A stretch of DNA of 64,000 bases, from positions 124,001 to 188,000 of the forward strand of contig NZ_JAUHHD010000004.1 of assembly GCF_030410515.1 (NCBI RefSeq), given 5' to 3'. The first letter of the stretch is position 1. Each line of letters opens with the position of its first letter. Position numbers and translations under genes: made by a program. Below the pieces are notes generated by a model. It saw only the letters and a program-made list of their open reading frames with translations, did not search any database and was not told the origin of the DNA. This document shows positions 24,957 through 35,980 of this stretch, one piece after another. This DNA is from Arthrobacter sp. YD4. GTDB lineage: Bacteria; Actinomycetota; Actinomycetes; Actinomycetales; Micrococcaceae.

Positions 24957-25529
24957 GTGTTTCACGCCTACCCTCCGGATACCTGGCTGCAGGCACCCGC
25001 GCAACGCTTCACGTCTTCCCTCACGGCCGACGAATTCAAGGCGCTGTTCCGCGGCCACCCGGGAGGTGTCGCCGTCATCACCGCAGATGCCGGCGAAGGA
25101 CCGGTGGCGCTGACGGTATCGTCGGTCGTGTCAGTCAGTGCGGACCCTCCATTGCTGATCTTCTCGGTCTCGGCGCTGTCCTCGGCGTCGGAGGTACTTC
25201 TGCGCGCCGACACCGTCGTCGTGCACCTGCTGGACGCGCACGACGTCGACCTTGCGAAGCGTGGAGCGACCCCCGGGGCCGACCGCTTTGACCAGACGCA
25301 CCGCTGGTCGACCCTTGCAACCGGAGAGGCGGTGTACGACGACGCGCGTGCCTGGGTGCGCTGCGCCGTGATCAACCGCATGGAGGTCGGGACGTCCACG
25401 ATCCTCGCCGTCCACGCCTTGGAGTTCCGCATGATGCGTGACGTCCAAGCGGGCGAACCCGGCGACGCACTGGTTTACCACAACCGTTCGTGGCACCGGC
25501 TGGGCGAGCATTCGAAGCTTGAGGACTGA
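24957..25529 (+). CDS. Flavin reductase domain protein
   Basis: A 190-residue protein of the flavin reductase (FMN-binding split barrel, HpaC-like) family: FKALFRGHPGGVAVITAD, VALTVSSVVSVSADPPLLIF and VYHNRSWHRLG are the usual elements. Such proteins reduce FMN with NAD(P)H and often feed flavin-dependent monooxygenases. The GTG is 2 nt after the mesD stop with no separate strong ribosome binding site, suggesting translational coupling. As the MesD/MesX system needs oxygen, reduced flavin from this protein could serve MesX; that link is inference. Confidence 0.85.
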   Translation: MFHAYPPDTWLQAPAQRFTSSLTADEFKALFRGHPGGVAVITADAGEGPVALTVSSVVSVSADPPLLIFSVSALSSASEVLLRADTVVVHLLDAHDVDLAKRGATPGADRFDQTHRWSTLATGEAVYDDARAWVRCAVINRMEVGTSTILAVHALEFRMMRDVQAGEPGDALVYHNRSWHRLGEHSKLED

Positions 25530-25578
25530 GCGCCGCACCACTTCAAGGAACTCTGGCCCTAGCCGGCCTCGGCGTGGT

Positions 25579-25594
25579 CCCCTCCGACGAGGGG
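25579..25594. terminator. Hairpin after the flavin reductase gene
   Basis: CCCCTC-CGAC-GAGGGG, 50 nt after the flavin reductase stop. It has no U-run, but nearly duplicates the tRNA-Leu terminator stem at 25757-25774. The remaining gap to 25751 holds nothing I recognise. Confidence 0.4.
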
Positions 25595-25751
25595 TCGCGC
25601 CGCGGGCCGAACCGCATGCGGACGCCGCTTTACTGCGTCGCCGCCTCTGTCCGGGGGAACTTTCAGGGTCAATGCCCGACGCCGGCTGCCTGGCTAACGG
25701 CGAGTCCGCGCCAAAGTGCCCCCGGACGGAGCGCTGCACAGACGTTAAAGC

Positions 25752-25774
25752 AAAAAACCCCTCTGACGAGGGGT
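25752..25774 (-). terminator. Rho-independent terminator of tRNA-Leu
   Basis: On the minus strand ACCCCTC-loop-GAGGGGT forms a 7-bp stem followed directly by six T residues, 8 nt after the tRNA 3' end. Confidence 0.85.
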
Positions 25775-25782
25775 CCAAACTG

Positions 25783-25864
25783 TGCCCGAGGTGGGACTCG
25801 AACCCACACACCTTTCGATACCGCATTTTGAGTGCGGCGCGTCTGCCAATTCCGCCACTCGGGC
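25783..25864 (-). tRNA. tRNA-Leu (anticodon CAA)
   Basis: An 82-nt class II tRNA on the minus strand: acceptor GCCCGAG/CTCGGGC, D arm with AATTGGCAGA, anticodon stem CCGCA/TGCGG with loop CTCAAAA (anticodon CAA, reading UUG), a short variable arm and T loop TTCGAGT. CCA is not encoded. TATGAC about 15 nt upstream could be its -10 box. Confidence 0.95.
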
Positions 25865-26071
25865 GCGGAGACACCGGCTGTCATAATCGGCCGCTCCAGG
25901 GGTCCTGTGAGCAACGCGATCGCTTCCGGTGCGCGGATTTACTCTACATGCAGATAGGCTGAATTCCAGAATCGCGCCAGTGAAGCCGCATCGATCCCCA
26001 ACGGCCCCAGTACACCCGCGGACGCGCCACAGAATGGCACAACGCCCGCCGTACCTTTTCAAGGAGTTCCC

Positions 26072-26677
26072 GTGTCAGAACAGACGGATTCCACCCCCGC
26101 TTCCCAGCCCGCCCGCCGCGTCGTGGTCGCCGAGGATGAGACCCTCATCCGCCTGGACATCATCGAGATCCTGCGCGGCGAAGGCTACGACGTCGTCGGC
26201 GAGGCGGACAACGGCGAGAAGGCCGTGCAGCTCGCCGAGGAGCTGAAGCCGGACCTGGTCCTCATGGACGTGAAGATGCCCGTCATGGACGGCATCTCCG
26301 CCGCCGAGAAGATCGTCAAGGCGCGCATCGCCCCGGTCGTGCTGCTGACCGCCTTCAGCCAGAAGGAACTGGTCGAGCGCGCCCGCGACGCCGGCGCCAT
26401 GGCCTACGTGGTCAAGCCCTTCACCCCCGCGGACCTGATCCCCGCCCTGGAGATCGCCCTGTCCCGGCACGAGGAGATCAAGGCCCTGGAGAGCGAGGTC
26501 AGCGACCTGCAGGAGCAGTTCGCCACCCGCAAGCTGGTCGAGCGCGCCAAGAGCCTGCTGACCACCAAGATGGGCCTGACGGAGCCGGAGGCTTTCCGCT
26601 GGATCCAGAAGACCTCGATGGACCGCCGCCTGAGCATGCGCGAAGTCGCCGAGACCATCATCAACCAGGTCAACTAG
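26072..26677 (+). CDS. pdtaR: ANTAR response regulator PdtaR
   Basis: A 201-residue two-component regulator that acts on RNA. The receiver domain (about 16-135) has acidic residues EDE and the phospho-acceptor D66 in LVLMDVKMPVMDG. A coiled linker (RHEEIKALESEVSDLQEQF) leads to a C-terminal ANTAR domain (LVERAKSLLTTKMGLTEPEA, then FRWIQKTSMDRR), which binds paired hairpins and causes antitermination. It matches mycobacterial PdtaR (Rv1626) in size and layout. GTG start with AAGGAG at good spacing. It converges on pyk, as is usual in this group; its kinase is not in the window. Confidence 0.92.
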   Translation: MSEQTDSTPASQPARRVVVAEDETLIRLDIIEILRGEGYDVVGEADNGEKAVQLAEELKPDLVLMDVKMPVMDGISAAEKIVKARIAPVVLLTAFSQKELVERARDAGAMAYVVKPFTPADLIPALEIALSRHEEIKALESEVSDLQEQFATRKLVERAKSLLTTKMGLTEPEAFRWIQKTSMDRRLSMREVAETIINQVN

Positions 26678-26696
26678 GGCCACACAGCACGTAAAC

Positions 26697-26739
26697 AAGG
26701 AGGGCCCCGCCGCTGGTTTCCAGCGGCGGGGCCCTCCTT
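26697..26739. terminator. Bidirectional terminator between pdtaR and pyk
   Basis: A perfect 20-bp inverted repeat around a TTT loop, followed by CCTTT on the plus strand and preceded by A residues serving the other direction. It separates the convergent pdtaR and pyk genes, whose stops are 20 and 16 nt away. Confidence 0.92.
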
Positions 26740-26754
26740 TCTGTGTCCAAAGAA

Positions 26755-28254
26755 CTAGATCTTGTTGTTCTTCTTCTTCTTTTCCGGCCACGGGCCGAGC
26801 TTGTCCTTGGTGACGGTCGCGTCGCCCTGGCTGCCGGCGTCGGCGAGATCGCCCACGCGGTGCACCTTGAGCATGTTGGTCGAACCGGCCTTGCCCGGAG
26901 GCGAACCGGCGGCGATAACCACCATGTCGCCGTCGTCGACGAGGTCCATCTCGAGGAGGTTGCGGTCCACCTGGGCCGTCATCTCATCCGTGTGACCCAC
27001 CATCGGGACCAGCACCGGCTGGATACCCCAGGTCAGCGCCAGCTGGTTCCACACGTGCTCCACCGGGGTGAAGGCGAACACCGGGCGGGTGGGGCGCAGG
27101 CGGGAGAGGCGGCGGGCGGAGTCACCGGACTGGGTGAAAGTACAGATGTACTTGGCCTCCAGCTGGTCGGCGATCTCGACGGCGGCACGGGTGATGGCGC
27201 CGCCGCGGGTCTTGGGCTTGGTGCCCAGCGGGGGGACGCGCTCCAGGCCGTGGACCTCTGTGGATTCGATGATCCGGGCCATGGTCTTGACGGTCTCGAT
27301 CGGGAACTTACCCACGCTGGTTTCGCCGGAGAGCATGACCGCGTCGGCACCGTCGAGCACGGCGTTGGCGCAGTCGGAGGCCTCGGCGCGGGTCGGGCGC
27401 GGGTTGTCGATCATGGATTCGAGCACCTGGGTGGCGACGATGACCGGCTTGGCCCAGCGGCGGGCCAGTTCGACGGCGCGCTTCTGCACGATCGGCACTT
27501 CCTCCAGCGGAAGCTCCACACCGAGGTCGCCACGGGCCACCATGATGGCGTCGAACGCGTCGATGATCTCCGGCAGCTGCTCCACGGCCTGCGGCTTCTC
27601 GATCTTTGCGATCACCGGAACCCGGCGGCCCTCCTCGTCCATGATCTCGTGGACGCGGGTAATGTCGGAGGCATCGCGGACGAAGGACAGCGCCACCATG
27701 TCGACGCCGCGCTTCATGGCCCAGCGGAGGTCATCCTCGTCCTTTTCGCTCAGCGCGGGCACGTTGACGGCCACGCCGGGGAGGTTGATGCCCTTGTTGT
27801 TGGACACGAAGCCACCCACGACCACCTGGGCGACGACCTTGACGTCGTCGACCTCCAGGGCGCGCAGGGCCACCTTGCCATCGTCGATCAGCAGGGCATC
27901 GCCCGGGTTGACGTCCTCGGTGAGGCTCTTCAGGGTGGTGGAGCAGATGTCCTTGGTGCCCGGGACGTCCTCGGTGGTGATGGTGAAGATGTCGCCGACG
28001 GCGAGCAGATGCGGCCCGTCGACGAAGCGGCCGAGGCGGATCTTGGGACCCTGCAGGTCGGCCATGATGGCGACGGCCTTGCCGAGCTGCTTGGAGGCCT
28101 TGCGCACGTTCTCGTACGTGTTGTCGTGCACGGAGTAGTCGCCGTGGCTCATGTTCATCCGGGCCACATCCACGCCGGCTTCCAGCACGGCGAGAGTGTT
28201 CTCGAAGCTGGCGATCGCCGGTCCAAAGGTGGCCACAATTTTAGCGCGTCTCAT
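26755..28254 (-). CDS. pyk: Pyruvate kinase
   Basis: A 499-residue glycolytic enzyme converting phosphoenolpyruvate and ADP to pyruvate and ATP. It opens AKIVATFGPAIASFENT with ARMNMSHGDY; the active-site signature is VIAKIEKPQAVEQLPEI, with VARGDLGVELPLEEVP and ATQVLESMIDNPRPTRAE following. The C-terminal regulatory domain is present and ends in an unusual Lys/Asn-rich tail (EKKKKNNKI). The leader is short. Length is slightly above the usual 470-480 because of the tail. Confidence 0.96.
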   Translation of the reverse strand: MRRAKIVATFGPAIASFENTLAVLEAGVDVARMNMSHGDYSVHDNTYENVRKASKQLGKAVAIMADLQGPKIRLGRFVDGPHLLAVGDIFTITTEDVPGTKDICSTTLKSLTEDVNPGDALLIDDGKVALRALEVDDVKVVAQVVVGGFVSNNKGINLPGVAVNVPALSEKDEDDLRWAMKRGVDMVALSFVRDASDITRVHEIMDEEGRRVPVIAKIEKPQAVEQLPEIIDAFDAIMVARGDLGVELPLEEVPIVQKRAVELARRWAKPVIVATQVLESMIDNPRPTRAEASDCANAVLDGADAVMLSGETSVGKFPIETVKTMARIIESTEVHGLERVPPLGTKPKTRGGAITRAAVEIADQLEAKYICTFTQSGDSARRLSRLRPTRPVFAFTPVEHVWNQLALTWGIQPVLVPMVGHTDEMTAQVDRNLLEMDLVDDGDMVVIAAGSPPGKAGSTNMLKVHRVGDLADAGSQGDATVTKDKLGPWPEKKKKNNKI

Positions 28255-28319
28255 ATACCTACCCTAGTAGTCTCTTGGTTGTTTAAGCTGACGGGGAGAA
28301 GAACGGCAGGCGTCCTTCA

Positions 28320-28350
28320 CGGGCCGGCGAGGGATCGCCCCGCCGGCCCG
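28320..28350 (-). terminator. Hairpin after gltD
   Basis: CGGGCCGGCG and CGCCGGCCCG pair over an 11-nt loop 8 nt beyond the gltD stop. It lacks a U-run, so it is a candidate terminator or 3'-end stabiliser. Confidence 0.5.
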
Positions 28351-28358
28351 GAGCCGGT

Positions 28359-29808
<1,450 letters not shown>

Positions 29809-29816
<8 letters not shown>

Positions 29817-32800
29817 CGGTAACCTCCAGGATTCGAGACCAAACTTCTTCGCCGTCGGGGTCCAGGCCCTCTTCGATGGCGTCGAGACGGGTTTGCAGGA
29901 CCGCCGCGTAGTCGCGCGGCAGGACCTTAGTGATGCGGGCGGCGGTGTCGTCGAAGTCCTCGAGCAGCCGGGCGGCGTGCTGGGACTCGGTTTCCTCCAC
30001 GTGCCGGGTCAGCAGCGCGCGGACGATCTCGCGGTCCTCGGCGTCCAGCTCGCGCAGCAGCAGTTCGCCGGCGTCGAGGGCCTGCTTGTTCACCCGTTCG
30101 GGCTGCAGGTCCAGGACGTAGGCGGTGCCGCCGGACATGCCCGCGCCGAAGTTCCGGCCGGTCCGTCCGATGATGAGCGCCTGGCCGCCGGTCATGTACT
30201 CGCAGCCGTGGTCGCCGATGCCCTCGACGACTGCGGTGGCGCCGGAGTTGCGGACCATGAACCGCTCCCCCACCTGGCCGCGCAGGAACAGCTCGCCGCT
30301 GGTGGCGCCGTAGCCGATCACGTTGCCGGCGATGACGTTGCGCTCGGCCGGGAAGACGTTGGTGCGGTCCGGGCGGACGATGACGCGGCCGCCGGAGAGG
30401 CCCTTGCCGACGTAGTCGTTGGAGTCGCCGAACATGCGCAGCGTAATACCCGCGGGCAGGAACGCGCCGAGCGACTGGCCGGCGGTGCCGGTCAGGGTGA
30501 TGTCGATGGTGTCCGGGGCGAGCACGTCGGTGCCGAAGGTCTTGGTGACCTCGTGGCCCAGCATGGTGCCCACGGAGCGGTCCGTGTTGATCACGTCGAC
30601 GGAGATCTTCACCGGCGTCCGGTCGCTGAGGGCCTCAGCGGCCATCCCGATCAGGCGCTGGTCGAAGTGTTTGTCCAGTTCGTGGTTCTGGCCGGTGAGG
30701 TTGCGCAGCGGCGCGTCGTCGTCGAACTCCAGCCCGTGCAGGATGGGGTCCAGGTCCAGGCCCTCGGCCTTCCAGTGGCTGATCGCCTCGCGGGTGTCCA
30801 GCATCTCGGCGTGGCCGATTGCCTCCTCCAGGCTGCGGAAGCCCAGTTCGGCGAGGATTTCGCGGACTTCCTCGGCCAGGAATTCGAAGAAGTTGACCAC
30901 GAACTCGGGCTTGCCGTTGAACCGGGACCGGAGTTCCGGGTTCTGCGTCGCGACTCCCACCGGGCAGGTGTCGAGGTGGCAGACGCGCATCATGATGCAG
31001 CCGGAGACCACCAGCGGCGCGGTGGCGAAGCCGTATTCCTCGCCGCCGAGCAGCGCGGCGATGACCACGTCGCGGCCGGTCTTGAGCTGGCCGTCCACCT
31101 GCACCACCACGCGGTCGCGCAGGCCGTTGAGCATCAGGGTCTGCTGGGTCTCGGCGAGGCCGAGTTCCCACGGCACACCGGCGTGCTTGAGCGAGTTCAG
31201 CGGCGAGGCGCCGGTGCCGCCGTCGTGGCCGGAGACCAGCACGACGTCGGCCTTGGCCTTTGTCACGCCGGCGGCCACGGTGCCGATGCCCACCTCGGAG
31301 ACGAGCTTGACGTGCACCCGGGCCGAGGGGTTGGCGCGCTTGGCGTCGTAGATCAGCTGCGCGAGGTCCTCGATCGAGTAAATGTCGTGGTGCGGCGGCG
31401 GGGAGATGAGTCCGACGCCGGGCGTGGAGTGCCGGGTCCGGGCCACCCAGGGGTAGACCTTCTGGGCCATCAGCTGGCCGCCCTCGCCGGGCTTGGCGCC
31501 CTGGGCCATCTTGATCTGGATGTCGTCGGCGTTGGTCAGGTAGAGGCTGGTGACGCCGAACCGGCCGGACGCGATCTGCTTGACCGCAGAGCGGCGGGTG
31601 GGGTCCAGCAGCCGCTCGACGTCCTCACCGCCCTCGCCCGTGTTGGACTTGCCGCCGAGGCGGTTCATCGCGATGGCGAGGGTTTCGTGGGCCTCCTGGG
31701 AGATGGAACCGTAGCTCATGGCGCCGGTGGAGAAGCGCTTGACGATGCTTGAGACCGGTTCCACTTCCTCCAGCGGCACGGCCGGACGCAGTCCGTCCTT
31801 GAACTTCAGCAGCCCGCGGAGGGTCATCAGGTTGGTGGACTGGTCGTCCACGCCGCGGGTGTAGGCCTTGAAGATGTCGTAGCGGCGTTCCCGGGTGGCG
31901 TGCTGCAGCCGGAAGACCGTCTCCGGGTTGAACAGGTGCGGTTCGCCGTCGCGGCGCCACTGGTACTCGCCGCCGCCCAGCAGCGGCTGGTGCGGCTGCT
32001 CGATCCCGTTCTCCGGGTAGGCCATGCGGTGCCGGGCGGCCACCTCGGCCGCGATCACGTCGAGGCCGACGCCGCCGAGCTGGGAGTGGGTGCCGGCGAA
32101 GTATTCATCCACCAGTTCCTGGCCGAGGCCGAGCGCCTCGAAGGTCTGGGCGCCGGTGTAGGAGGCCACCGTGGAGATGCCCATCTTGGACATGATCTTC
32201 AGGACGCCCTTGCCCAGGCCCTTGATCAGGTTGTAGACGCCGTCCTGCGGGGTGACGCCGGTGACGTCGCCGCAGGCGATTAGCTGTTCCACGGATTCCA
32301 TCGCCAGGTACGGGTTGACCGCGGACGCGCCGTAGCCGATCAGCACGGCCACGTGGTGGGTCTCGCGGACGTCGCCTGCCTCGACCACCAGCGCGGTCTT
32401 GGTGCGGTTGGCGCTGCGCAGCAGGTGGTGGTGCACGGCGCTGACCAGCAGCAGGGACGGGATCGGGGCCCACTGGGCGTTCGAGTCGCGGTCCGAGAGC
32501 ACGATGTACTGCACCCCGCGGTTGATCGCGCCGGAAACCTGCTCGCAGATCTCGGTCAGCCGGGCCCGGAGCGCGTTCTCGCCGCCCTCGGGCCGGTACA
32601 GGCCGCGGACCTTCATGGCTACGCGGTCGCCGTCGGCGTTCTCGATGTTCGCGATCTTGGCCAGCTGGTCGTTGTTGATCACGGGGAACGGCAGCGAGAC
32701 CTGCGGCTGGCGGACCCGCTTGGTGTCCAGCAGGTTGCCGTTGGGGCCGATCGCGCAGGTCAGCGACGTGACCAGTTCCTCGCGGATGGCGTCCAGCGGC

Positions 32801-34425
32801 GGGTTGGTGACCTGGGCGAAGGACTGCACGAAGTAGTCGAACAAGAGCCGGGGCCGCTTGGAGAGCACGGCCACCGGGGTGTCCGAACCCATGGCGCCGA
32901 GGGGTTCGGCACCGGTCCGGGCCATCGGGCCGAGCAGGATCTTCAGTTCCTCGGTGGTGTAGCCGAAGGTGCGCTGGCGGATGTTCACCGACGCGGCGGT
33001 GTGCACCACGTGCTCGCGCTCTGGCAGGTCCTTGAGGTCGATCAGGTTGTCCTTGAGCCATTCGGCCCACGGGTTGGCCGCGGCCACCTCGGCCTTGACC
33101 TCGGAGTCGTCGATGATCCGGCCCGCCTCGGTATCCACCAGGAACATCTTGCCGGGCGAGACGCGGCCCTTCTTGACCACCTTGGCCGGTTCGACGTCGA
33201 TCACGCCGACCTCGGAGGCGAAGACCACCAGGCCGTCCTCGGTGATCCAGTAGCGGCCCGGGCGCAGGCCGTTGCGGTCCAGGGTGGCGCCGACCAGGGC
33301 GCCGTCGGTGAAGGACACCGCGGCGGGGCCGTCCCACGGCTCCATCAGCAGGGAGTGGTACTCGTAGAACGCCCGGCGGGCGGGGTCCATGGTGGCGTGG
33401 TTTTCCCAGGCCTCGGGGATCATCATCATGATCGAGTGCGTGATGGGCCGGCCGGAGAGCCAGAGCAGCTCGGCGACCTCATCGAACGACGCCGAGTCCG
33501 AGGCGCCGGGGGTGCAGATCGGGTACAGCTCCTCGGGGCTGTCGCCCAGCAGCGGGTTGGCCAGCTGCGACTGGCGGGCCCGCATCCAGTTCCGGTTGCC
33601 CTTGACGGTGTTGATCTCGCCGTTGTGCGCGATGGTGCGGAACGGCTGGGCAAGGGGCCAGGACGGGAAGGTGTTGGTGGAGAAGCGCGAGTGCACGATC
33701 GCCAGCTTGGTCTTGAAGCGCTTGTCCGAGAGGTCCGGGTAGAACGGCTCCAGCTGCGCGGTGGTGAGCATGCCTTTGTAGACGATCGTCCGGGACGAGA
33801 GCGACGGGAAGTAGACGCCGAACTTGTTCTGCGCGCGCTTGCGGATCCGCCAGGCCCGGGAGTCCAGGTCGTTGTGGGAGAGCGCCTCACCGGTGCTGGA
33901 GGCCAGGAACGGCTGGGAGAAGTAGGGCATGCAGGCCCGGGCCATGGCGCCGACCAGGTCGGCGACGACCGGCACCTCACGCCAGCCGAGGACGGTGAGG
34001 CCCTCATCGGCGGCGAGGGCTTCGATGCCTGCCTTCGCGGCGTCGGCTTCGCGCTGTTCGGCGGGGAGGAAGGCGGTGCCCACCACGTACTGGCCGGCGG
34101 CGGGCAGCTCGAAGCTGGTCACGGCGCGGAAGAACTCGTCCGGGATCTGCATGAGGAGGCCGGCACCGTCGCCGGTTCCCTCATCGGCTCCGACGGCGCC
34201 GCGGTGTTCGAGGTTGCGCAGGGCGGTGAGGGCGGCATCGACGATGTCGTAGCCGGGTTCGCCGCGGAGGGTGGCAATGATGGCCAGGCCGCAGGCGTCC
34301 TTCTCCTGCTCCGGGTTGTAGAGGCCTGCGGCGTCGGGCAGTGCCGCGAAGCGCCGGAAAGGCGAGAGTGCCGTCGCGGGCTGGTCCGGTTCGGACCAGC
34401 TGGGGCTGTGCAGAGTTTGGGTCAT
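29809..34425 (-). CDS. gltB: Glutamate synthase large subunit
   Basis: A 1538-residue enzyme making two glutamates from glutamine and 2-oxoglutarate. A propeptide of 44 residues precedes catalytic C45 ([20 protein letters not shown]) of the class II amidotransferase domain, with [21 protein letters not shown] after it. The FMN-binding synthase domain has [13 protein letters not shown] and the [3Fe-4S] ligands [16 protein letters not shown]; the C-terminal beta-helix domain is complete ([21 protein letters not shown] in part). ATG 34425 is preceded by AGGAGGAAGG; a longer upstream frame lacks this support. Confidence 0.95.
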
Positions 34426-34526
34426 GGGAGACGTCCTTCCTCCTGATCGAGCGTATGGGAGGGACAACATTGGCCCGTGACGCTGCGCCGGTGTGACGGG
34501 CACAACAGTGTGATTTTCCTACTGGA

Positions 34527-34556
34527 ATTGTAGGCCAGGGCCGCATACTGCACGAA
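34527..34556 (-). promoter_or_regulatory. Candidate gltBD promoter
   Basis: In the 262-nt gap between lgt and gltB the minus strand shows TTCGTG, 18 nt, TACAAT, about 100 nt before the gltB start. A small inverted repeat (CCTAC-N7-GTAGG, 34518-34534) overlaps the -10. I see no riboswitch or gene in the rest of the gap. Confidence 0.4.
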
Positions 34557-34687
34557 CAGTTACGCGGGCCGCCGGCCGGACTTGCGCGCGGCTGTTATGT
34601 GCCGGACGCGCTGTCCTGTGAGACCACGACGCTGTGGGTAACGGGCCCGGCCGGGGGTTTCCCTGCAGCCCGAATGCCGGTCCTGAA

Positions 34688-35977
34688 CTATGGGGTGGCG
34701 TCAGTCTCCGGCGCGGTTCCGGCGGCGCGGCGGCCGGTTTTCCCGGTTGCCGGCTTCGCGGCGGCGGCATCGTGGCCGCCGTTGGGTTCGCCCGCGGCTA
34801 CGGCCTGGGCCGAAGCCCGGTCCGGACCGCTGGTATTCACCGGGAGATTATCACGGGATTCATTATCTGAGACAGCCGAGTCCGAATGGCGGACGGCCGG
34901 GACGGTGGCCTTCTCGGCGTCGCGGCCGCCCTCGACGGCGTCGCCGTCGCGGTCCTCCGCGTCCCGTTCGCCGTCGCGCTCTTCCGCACTGCCTTCGGCG
35001 GCATCGCGCTCCTCCGCGCTGCCTTCGGTGACGTGGTCGTCGTCGGCATCCTCAGCGTCACCCTCGACGGCGGCGGGTTCGCGGCCGGGCAGGTACACGG
35101 TGTCCTCGCCCGTCTTCTTCCGCAGCCCCAGGAGGATGAAGGCCAGCAGCGAGCCGGCCAGGACCAGGAGGCTGGTCCAGACGTTGAGGCGGGTGGTGAT
35201 GCCGAACAGGCTGATCTGCTCGGCATCGTCGATGCGCATGGCCTCGATCCAGACCCGACCCAGAGTGTAGTACATGGCGTAGAGCCAGAAGAGCCGGCTG
35301 CGGCGGAAGGAGAACCTCCGGTCCAGGGCCAGCAGGATCACGACGCCGACGAGGTTCCACAGAGACTCGTAGAGGAAGGTCGGGTGGAAGAGCGTGTCCG
35401 CCGGCATTCCTGCGGGGAAGTTCGGGTTGGTGGGGTCCACCTGCAGGCCCCACGGCAGGGTGGTGGGGCCGCCGAAGAGTTCCTGGTTGAAGTAGTTGCC
35501 CCAGCGGCCGATGGCCTGGGCCAGCAGCAGGCCGGGCGCGGCGGCGTCGACGAAGGCGCTGAGCTTGACGCCGGCGCGGCGGCAGCCGATCCAGGCGCCC
35601 ACCGCGCCGAGCAGCACGGCGCCCCAGATGCCCAGGCCGCCACGCTGGATCTGCGGGATGAGCGAGAGGTCGCCGGTGCCGTCGAATCCGGGGCCGAAGT
35701 AGGCGTCCGGGGAGGAAACCACATGGTAGAGCCGGCCGCCGATGATACCGAACGGGATGGCCCAGATGGCGATGTCCCAGACGCTGCCCTCAGGGGCACC
35801 GCGCTTGGCCCAGCGCACGGAGGTGAGCCAGAGGCCGGCGATGATGCCGGCCAGGATGCACAGCGCGTAGGCGTGGATCCGCAGGGAGCCCCAGGGCAGC
35901 GGGATGTCGAATCCGGACCAGACCGGGCTCGGTATGCTCGCGGGAACCAGCGCTGCCGCGTGGAGGACTGCCTGCAT
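34688..35977 (-). CDS. lgt: Prolipoprotein diacylglyceryl transferase with acidic C-terminal tail
   Basis: A 429-residue enzyme that adds diacylglycerol from phosphatidylglycerol to the lipobox Cys of prelipoproteins. The catalytic core, about residues 1-290, is complete: IPFGIIGGRLYHVVSSP, the signature GRWGNYFNQELFGGP with LPWGL, and about seven membrane segments ending SLLAFILLGLRKK. About 140 further residues form a polar cytoplasmic tail rich in Glu, Asp and Ala with EGSAEERD twice, beyond the roughly 260-290 residues of most Lgt. The gene starts 3 nt after trpA, so it is transcribed with the trp genes. Confidence 0.95.
   Translation of the reverse strand: MQAVLHAAALVPASIPSPVWSGFDIPLPWGSLRIHAYALCILAGIIAGLWLTSVRWAKRGAPEGSVWDIAIWAIPFGIIGGRLYHVVSSPDAYFGPGFDGTGDLSLIPQIQRGGLGIWGAVLLGAVGAWIGCRRAGVKLSAFVDAAAPGLLLAQAIGRWGNYFNQELFGGPTTLPWGLQVDPTNPNFPAGMPADTLFHPTFLYESLWNLVGVVILLALDRRFSFRRSRLFWLYAMYYTLGRVWIEAMRIDDAEQISLFGITTRLNVWTSLLVLAGSLLAFILLGLRKKTGEDTVYLPGREPAAVEGDAEDADDDHVTEGSAEERDAAEGSAEERDGERDAEDRDGDAVEGGRDAEKATVPAVRHSDSAVSDNESRDNLPVNTSGPDRASAQAVAAGEPNGGHDAAAAKPATGKTGRRAAGTAPETDATP
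34975..35028. repeat. Direct repeat encoding EGSAEERD in the Lgt tail
   Basis: Two 24-nt copies (34975-34998 and 35005-35028, 30-nt period) differ at three positions and encode the repeated acidic unit. This suggests growth of the tail by slippage or duplication. Confidence 0.7.
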
Positions 35978-35980
35978 TGA

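Noticed and set aside
25574..25831. Small ORF across the flavin reductase-tRNA gap
   Set aside because: It runs antisense through the tRNA-Leu terminator and into the tRNA gene, has no ribosome binding site and no family likeness.
32353..34446. 697-codon plus-strand frame over gltB
   Set aside because: Antisense shadow of a conserved enzyme. The same applies to the 670-codon frame at 29740-31752.
34426..34687. Riboswitch upstream of gltB
   Set aside because: No glutamine or glycine riboswitch motif could be matched; only a weak promoter and a small inverted repeat are visible.
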